Of a stretch of DNA of 64,000 nt, positions 59,579 through 64,000 are shown one piece after another. This stretch comes from Scandinavium lactucae (GTDB taxonomy: Bacteria; Pseudomonadota; Gammaproteobacteria; Enterobacterales; Enterobacteriaceae), in assembly GCF_033843265.1 (NCBI RefSeq), contig NZ_JAWXRD010000004.1:62001-126000 (forward strand). Reading direction: 5' to 3'. The notes beneath the pieces are model-generated. The model was given only the letters and a program-made list of their open reading frames with translations, was not told where the DNA came from and ran no database searches. The position numbers and the translations under genes were made by a program. The stretch's first letter is position 1, and each line of letters opens with the position of its first letter.

Positions 59579-60715
59579 ATGAAAATTGTTATTGCCCCGG
59601 ATTCATTCAAGGAAAGTTTGTCGGCGATGGCGGTTGCGACTGCCATTGAACAGGGATTTCGTCAGATTTACCCGGACGCACAGTACGTCAAAGTGCCGAT
59701 GGCCGATGGCGGCGAAGGCACGGTGGAATCGATGGTGGAAGCCAGCGGCGGCCAGTACCTATATCAGCAGGTGAGGGGGCCGCTCGGGCAGCCGGTGCAG
59801 GCGCGTTGGGGGCTGATGGGCGATGGCGAAACGGCCATCATTGAAATGGCCTCGGCCTCCGGGCTGCATCATGTGCCGATGGCGCAGCGTAATCCGCTGA
59901 TAACCACCAGCTACGGCACCGGGGAACTGATTCAGGCGGCGCTCGAGCGCGGCGTGAAGCGCATCATTCTGGGGATTGGCGGCAGTGCGACTAACGACGG
60001 CGGGGCGGGTATGATGCAGGCGCTTGGCGTGCGGTTGACCGATGCGCAAGGCCAGGAACTTGCCCCCGGCGGTGAGGCGCTCCGCACGCTTACAGGCATC
60101 GACCTCCGCGCCTGCCATCCGAAACTGGGTGACGTGACGCTGACCGTGGCCTGCGACGTGAATAATCCGCTGTGCGGCCCGCAGGGCGCATCGGCGATAT
60201 TTGGGCCGCAGAAAGGGGCGACGCCAGAGATGATCGACACACTCGACGCCGCGCTGTCGCAGTGGGGCATGCTCATCGAACAGCAGACCGGGCGTGAGGT
60301 GCTGAACGCGCCGGGGGCAGGTGCGGCAGGCGGCATGGGCAGTGCGCTGCTCGGGCTGCTGAACGCCGAACTGCGGGCCGGGGTTGAGATTGTGGTGGAA
60401 ACGCTCAAGCTTGAACAGGCGGTGCAGGATGCGGATTTGGTCATCACCGGTGAAGGGCGGCTCGATAGCCAGAGTATTTTCGGCAAGACGCCAATTGGCG
60501 TGGCGCGGGTGGCGAAGCTGCACGGTAAGCCGGTCATCGCCCTGGCCGGTGGCCTGAAAAACGATCACGAAGTTGTGTATCAGCACGGGATTGATGCCGC
60601 GTTTTCGATTCTGACCGGGGTGGTGACGCTGCCGGAAGCCTTAGAGGCGGCGGAATACAATCTGCGGATAACTGCCCGTAACGTAGCGGCGGTATGGAAG
60701 ATGGCAGGTCATTGA
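59579..60715 (+). CDS. Glycerate 2-kinase (GarK/GlxK family)
   Basis: Phosphorylates D-glycerate, giving 2-phosphoglycerate in GarK/GlxK enzymes (378 aa, family about 380). Motifs IAPDSFKESLSA, MADGGEGTVE, GIGGSATNDGGAGM and GEGRLDSQS are intact. It starts five bases after the permease stop and ends the regulator-permease-kinase unit. The E. coli paralogs sit in the gar and glx loci, so this is an additional, independently placed copy of the function. Confidence 0.92.
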   Translation: MKIVIAPDSFKESLSAMAVATAIEQGFRQIYPDAQYVKVPMADGGEGTVESMVEASGGQYLYQQVRGPLGQPVQARWGLMGDGETAIIEMASASGLHHVPMAQRNPLITTSYGTGELIQAALERGVKRIILGIGGSATNDGGAGMMQALGVRLTDAQGQELAPGGEALRTLTGIDLRACHPKLGDVTLTVACDVNNPLCGPQGASAIFGPQKGATPEMIDTLDAALSQWGMLIEQQTGREVLNAPGAGAAGGMGSALLGLLNAELRAGVEIVVETLKLEQAVQDADLVITGEGRLDSQSIFGKTPIGVARVAKLHGKPVIALAGGLKNDHEVVYQHGIDAAFSILTGVVTLPEALEAAEYNLRITARNVAAVWKMAGH

Positions 60716-60722
60716 GTTTGTA

Positions 60723-60751
60723 TGCCCGGTAAGCGCTAGCACCACCGGGCA
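60723..60751. repeat. REP element after the glycerate kinase
   Basis: TGCCCGGTAAGCGC and a near-complement CACCACCGGGCA form a short REP palindrome between the convergent glycerate kinase and bcp genes. Confidence 0.75.
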
Positions 60752-60759
60752 CACTGCTA

Positions 60760-61230
60760 TCAGGCGTTCTCTTTCAGCCAGTTCAGCACCACGTCGTGGT
60801 GATTGCTGGTTTTGAAATCGTCGAATACGTGCTCGACTTTGCCATCGGCGTCGATCAGGAAACTGATGCGATGGATACCGTCGTAGGTTTTACCCATGAA
60901 CGTCTTCTCGCCCCAGATACCAAACTGTTCGCAGACCTGATGGTCCTCGTCAGAGAGCAGGGTAAAATTCAGCAGTTCTTTTTCGGCAAAACGGGAGAGC
61001 TTTTCCGGTTTGTCGGTGCTGATACCCAGCACTTCAACACCCACTTTCTTTAACTCGTCCATATTGTCACGTAAGCCACAGGCCTGCACGGTGCAGCCCG
61101 GAGTCATGGCTTTCGGGTAGAAATAAACCAGAACACGCTGTCCCTGGAAGTCGGTTAAATTTACTTGCTCACCGTCTTGATCGGCCAAGCTAAATTTCGG
61201 TGCGATGTCACCGGCTTTCAGTGGGGTCAT
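60760..61230 (-). CDS. bcp: Thiol peroxidase Bcp (peroxiredoxin Q)
   Basis: Thioredoxin-dependent peroxidase that reduces hydroperoxides. It has 156 aa, as in E. coli. The peroxidatic cysteine is C46 and the resolving cysteine is C51 in MTPGCTVQACGLRD. Its ATG overlaps the gcvR stop as TAATG, so the two are translationally coupled. Confidence 0.97.
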   Translation of the reverse strand: MTPLKAGDIAPKFSLADQDGEQVNLTDFQGQRVLVYFYPKAMTPGCTVQACGLRDNMDELKKVGVEVLGISTDKPEKLSRFAEKELLNFTLLSDEDHQVCEQFGIWGEKTFMGKTYDGIHRISFLIDADGKVEHVFDDFKTSNHHDVVLNWLKENA

Positions 61231-61802
61231 TACGAAACTCCATCTTGTTCATCATGCTGTGAATAATTGACGATGTTTATACTGCCTTGCGCTTTCAGTT
61301 CTGTACACAGGTCTTTAAAGGCTTGCTCGATCTTTGCCGCATTTTGCGACATCGGACTGTGGGCGGTAACCTGAATAAACAGCTGCGGCGCGGTCTCTTT
61401 TTCACCCGGTTGGGTACGGGAAACCAGCTCCGCGATATTCATCCCGTGCGCGTCCAACAGTCCGGTGAAGCGCTCGATAATATGCGGTGAGTCAGGCACT
61501 TCCACCTGCACCCATACGGTGGAAGGCTGTGCCGGGCGCGGCTGTGCTGAGGTGCGCTTCATCACAATCAGCAGATCCAGTTCCGCCCCTTTTAACGGCA
61601 ACGTAGATTCAATGAGGGTAATGGCATTCCAGGTGCCGGAGAGCAGCATAATAAAGGTAAATTCATCGCCGAGCATCGCCAGGCGGCTGTCCTCGATATT
61701 ACAGCCACAGCTACTGACGTGACGCGTGATGGTGTTTACGATCCCTGGGCGGTCGGCACCCAGCGCGGTAATCACCAAATAGTGATGTAGGGAGGCTGTC
61801 AA
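61230..61802 (-). CDS. gcvR: Glycine cleavage system transcriptional repressor GcvR
   Basis: Two ACT domains (about 8-80 and 95-175) that bind GcvA and oppose activation of the gcv operon when glycine is low. It has 190 aa, the E. coli length. The start is TTG at 61802, as in E. coli, behind AGGAAG. The stop overlaps the bcp start. A terminator-like hairpin lies in its leader at 61848-61885. Confidence 0.95.
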   Translation of the reverse strand: MTASLHHYLVITALGADRPGIVNTITRHVSSCGCNIEDSRLAMLGDEFTFIMLLSGTWNAITLIESTLPLKGAELDLLIVMKRTSAQPRPAQPSTVWVQVEVPDSPHIIERFTGLLDAHGMNIAELVSRTQPGEKETAPQLFIQVTAHSPMSQNAAKIEQAFKDLCTELKAQGSINIVNYSQHDEQDGVS

Positions 61803-61847
61803 ACCTGTTCTTCCTGTGAAAAGGGGAGGTTGCGTCTAGGAAAGCAT

Positions 61848-61899
61848 AAAAAAAACCGGCATACAACATCCTGAGTGCCTCCGGTCTCTTGCTTTTATA
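61848..61899 (-). promoter_or_regulatory. gcvR leader: -10-like box and early terminator
   Basis: On the minus strand TATAAA (61899-61894) is followed by a stem ACCGG/CCGGT (61885-61881 with 61859-61855) and eight Us (61855-61848), all about 46-97 bases before the gcvR TTG. Transcription from that -10 would end after about 40 nt unless it escapes. This could be an attenuator or a short leader RNA. The U-tract is present at the same place in E. coli as I recall it. Confidence 0.45.
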
Positions 61900-61956
61900 A
61901 CAAGACCAAACGTACCATTGAGGCTCTTGTCCGCACATCTGCACTGAGGATGGCCC

Positions 61957-62835
61957 ATGTTCACGGGAAGTATTGTAGCGCTTGTCACGCCGATGGATGA
62001 CAAAGGTCAGGTCGACCGCTCCAGCCTGAAAAAACTGATTGATTACCACGTCGCCAATGGAACCTCGGCGATTGTGTCGGTAGGGACTACCGGTGAGTCT
62101 GCCACCCTCAGCCATGACGAGCATGGTGATGTGGTATTGATGACCGTTGATCTTGCCGATGGCCGCATTCCGGTGATTGCAGGCACGGGGGCGAATGCCA
62201 CCTCAGAGGCTATTAGCCTGACCCAGCGCTTCAATAACAGCGGTATTGTCGGTTGTCTGACGGTAACCCCGTACTACAACCGCCCGACGCAGGAAGGTCT
62301 GTTCCAGCATTTCAAAGCGATTGCAGAACATACTGATTTGCCACAAATTCTGTATAATGTGCCGTCCCGTACCGGCTGCGACATGCTGCCGGAAACCGTA
62401 GGACGTCTGGCCAACGTAAAAAATATTATCGGTATTAAGGAAGCCACCGGGAACTTAAGTCGCGTTCACCAGATCAAAGAGCTGGTTTCAGACGACTTTA
62501 TTCTGCTCAGTGGTGACGATGCGACCGCGCTCGACTTCATGCAGCTGGGCGGCCACGGGGTCATTTCCGTGACCACTAACGTAGCCGCGCGCGAAATGGC
62601 AGAAATGTGTAAACTGGCCGCCGAAGGTCGCTTTACCGAAGCGCGTGCGATTAACCAGCGTCTGATGCCGTTGCACAATAAATTATTTGTCGAACCCAAT
62701 CCTATCCCAGTGAAATGGGCGTGTATGGAGTTGGGTCTTGTGGCGACCGATACGCTGCGCCTGCCAATGACCCCGATCACTGCCCATGGCCGTGACGAGG
62801 TGGCATCCGCGCTGAAGCATGCCGGTTTGCTGTAA
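61957..62835 (+). CDS. dapA: 4-hydroxy-tetrahydrodipicolinate synthase
   Basis: Condenses pyruvate with aspartate semialdehyde, the first lysine/DAP-specific step. It has 292 aa, as in E. coli. The Schiff-base lysine is K161 (IIGIKEATGN), with Y133 and R138 in YNVPSRTG. It is followed 16 bases later by bamC, as in E. coli, so dapA-bamC are cotranscribed. Confidence 0.98.
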   Translation: MFTGSIVALVTPMDDKGQVDRSSLKKLIDYHVANGTSAIVSVGTTGESATLSHDEHGDVVLMTVDLADGRIPVIAGTGANATSEAISLTQRFNNSGIVGCLTVTPYYNRPTQEGLFQHFKAIAEHTDLPQILYNVPSRTGCDMLPETVGRLANVKNIIGIKEATGNLSRVHQIKELVSDDFILLSGDDATALDFMQLGGHGVISVTTNVAAREMAEMCKLAAEGRFTEARAINQRLMPLHNKLFVEPNPIPVKWACMELGLVATDTLRLPMTPITAHGRDEVASALKHAGLL

Positions 62836-62851
62836 AGTTTAGGGAGATTTG

Positions 62852-63883
62852 ATGGCTTACTCAGTACAGAAGTCGCAGCTGGCAAAAGTTGCGGGTGTTT
62901 CGCTTGTTCTGCTGCTCGCAGCCTGTAGTTCGGATTCGCGCTATAAGCGCCAGGTGAGTGGTGATGAGGCCTATCTGCAGGCACCGCCGCTGGCTGAACT
63001 TCACGCGCCTGCTGGCATGATCCTGCCGATTCAGAACGGCGATTACAACATCCCGGTTGCTCGCGGCGACGGAGCCACGGGTAAAGCGCTGGACATTCGT
63101 CCGCCTGCGCAGCCGTTAGCGCTGGTCTCCGGGGCGCGTACCCAGTTCACCGGTGATACCGCATCGCTGTTGGTCGAAAGTGGCCGTAGCGGCAATTTGT
63201 GGCCGCAGGTCGTGAGCATCATTCAGGGCAAGAATTACACCATTGACAAGCGTGATGATGCCTCTCAGTCTTTGACCACCGACTGGATCCAGTGGAGCCG
63301 TCTGGACGAAGATCAGCAGTATCGCGGTCGTTATCAGGTCTCCGTCAAACCGCAGGGCTATCAACAAGCCGTGGTGGTGAAACTGCTGAATCTGGAACAG
63401 GCAGGCAAACCGGTGGCTGATGCCGCGTCGTTGCAGCGTTACAGCGCTGAAATGCTGAACGTGATTTCTGCGGGTCTCGATAAGAACGCCACCACCGCGC
63501 AGAACGCTGCGCAGAGCCGTGATGGGGCAACCTTTGACGTGCAGAGCGCTGCGGATGACACCGGCCTGCCAATGCTGGTGGTGCGTGGACCGTTCAACCA
63601 GGTGTGGCAGAAACTGCCAGCCACGCTTGAGAAAGCGGGTATGAAAGTGACTGACAGCAACCGTTCTCAGGGCAGCATCAACGTTACCTACAAACCGTTG
63701 TCTGACAGCAGCTGGCGTGACCTCGGTGCAAGCGATCCTGGCCTAAGCTCTGGAGACTACAAACTCCAGGTCGGCGACCTCGATAACCGCAGCAGCATGC
63801 AGTTCATCGATCCGAAAGGACATACGCTGACCCAGTCGCAGAACGACGCTCTGGTGGCCGTATTCCAGGCAGCATTTAAGTAA
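62852..63883 (+). CDS. bamC: Outer membrane assembly lipoprotein BamC
   Basis: Lipoprotein subunit of the BAM complex; 343 aa. The lipobox is LAAC with C25 and Ser at +2 (outer-membrane sorting). An unstructured N-terminal part and two helix-grip domains follow. The ATG at 62852 (MAYSVQK) fits the AGGGAG site and the E. coli start; an extra TTG at 62849 is rejected. A terminator and then the purC promoter follow. Confidence 0.97.
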   Translation: MAYSVQKSQLAKVAGVSLVLLLAACSSDSRYKRQVSGDEAYLQAPPLAELHAPAGMILPIQNGDYNIPVARGDGATGKALDIRPPAQPLALVSGARTQFTGDTASLLVESGRSGNLWPQVVSIIQGKNYTIDKRDDASQSLTTDWIQWSRLDEDQQYRGRYQVSVKPQGYQQAVVVKLLNLEQAGKPVADAASLQRYSAEMLNVISAGLDKNATTAQNAAQSRDGATFDVQSAADDTGLPMLVVRGPFNQVWQKLPATLEKAGMKVTDSNRSQGSINVTYKPLSDSSWRDLGASDPGLSSGDYKLQVGDLDNRSSMQFIDPKGHTLTQSQNDALVAVFQAAFK

Positions 63884-63888
63884 GAAAT

Positions 63889-63919
63889 AAAAGGGCTGGA
63901 GCAATCCGGCCCTTTTTTC
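63889..63919 (+). terminator. Terminator after bamC
   Basis: AAAGGGC and GCCCTTT pair around TGGAGCAATCCG, followed by a T-run. Confidence 0.85.
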
Positions 63920-63922
63920 TGT

Positions 63923-63944
63923 TATCATACGCAAACGTGTGCGT
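63923..63944 (+). promoter_or_regulatory. purC promoter with PurR box
   Basis: A TATCAT -10 (63923-63928) abuts a PurR operator ACGCAAACGTGTGCGT (63929-63944), which differs from ANGCAANCGNTTNCNT at one position. The operator covers the likely start site, as in E. coli purC. Confidence 0.85.
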
Positions 63945-63996
63945 CGGCAGAAAAACCCGATTTTAATGTCTAATTTCCTACCCGGAGTATTGAAAG

Positions 63997-64000
63997 ATGC
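63997..64000 (+). CDS. purC: SAICAR synthetase start codon (cut by window end)
   Basis: The window ends ATGC, four bases into the gene expected after bamC. The PurR-controlled promoter just upstream and the CCGGAG site at 63982-63987 support the call; no further protein can be read. Confidence 0.7.

Overview
The window is a chromosomal segment of an enterobacterium (order Enterobacterales, family Enterobacteriaceae). Gene order hscA-fdx-iscX-pepB-sseB / sseA / yfhM-pbpC-ndk-rlmN-rodZ-ispG-hisS-yfgM-bamB-der / yfgJ-xseA-guaBA / yfgG-yfgF-ppx-ppk / purNM-upp-uraA-hda / yfgD-bepA-perM / bcp-gcvR-dapA-bamC-purC is the E. coli K-12 order, and most proteins look close to their E. coli counterparts. 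The lineage-specific genes (aglAB, bglK, a glycerate operon at the locus where E. coli carries hyf) and the high-GC codon use suggest the Enterobacter/Lelliottia/Leclercia/Klebsiella side of the family rather than Escherichia. I cannot name the species from this sequence alone.

Layout. 1-4.4 kb: end of the isc cluster, pepB, an expanded REP array, sseB. 4.4-9.4 kb: a minus-strand island in which an alpha-glucoside PTS permease and a GH4 6-phospho-alpha-glucosidase (aglA-aglB) precede sseA and an RpiR-type regulator, with an ERIC element inside. 9.4-25.9 kb: core envelope, isoprenoid, translation and outer-membrane-assembly genes. 25.9-27.3 kb: an extra Gfo/Idh/MocA oxidoreductase and yfgJ. 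27.3-32 kb: xseA and the PurR-controlled guaBA operon. 32-35.2 kb: an MFS exporter divergent from an HxlR regulator plus a second MFS protein, replacing yfgH-yfgI. 35.3-41.7 kb: yfgG, FNR-controlled yfgF, and the polyphosphate pair ppk-ppx. 41.9-46.1 kb: purMN and a beta-glucoside module (ROK kinase and GH1 phospho-beta-glucosidase). 46.3-49.1 kb: upp, uraA, hda. 49.1-53.9 kb: an accessory operon (cellobiose-type PTS IIC, glycosylasparaginase-like Ntn hydrolase, M17 aminopeptidase) divergent from a regulator that looks like an exapted, catalytically dead IS481-like transposase. 53.9-57 kb: yfgD, bepA, perM. 57-60.7 kb: CdaR-type regulator, GntP-type permease and glycerate kinase. 60.7-64 kb: bcp, gcvR, dapA, bamC and the first bases of purC.

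How the pieces work together. Three accessory sugar modules (alpha-glucosides, beta-glucosides, a putative GlcNAc-asparagine/glycopeptide module) and a glycerate module have been inserted at separate joints of a conserved backbone, each with its own regulatory signals. Three PurR boxes (guaB, purM, purC) mark a purine regulon around the window. The most novel-looking unit is the 49.2-53.9 kb cluster: operon structure, a predicted class II CRP promoter and a transposase-derived divergent regulator together suggest a dedicated, catabolite-controlled pathway for glyco-amino-acid or glycopeptide salvage. That function is inferred, not shown.
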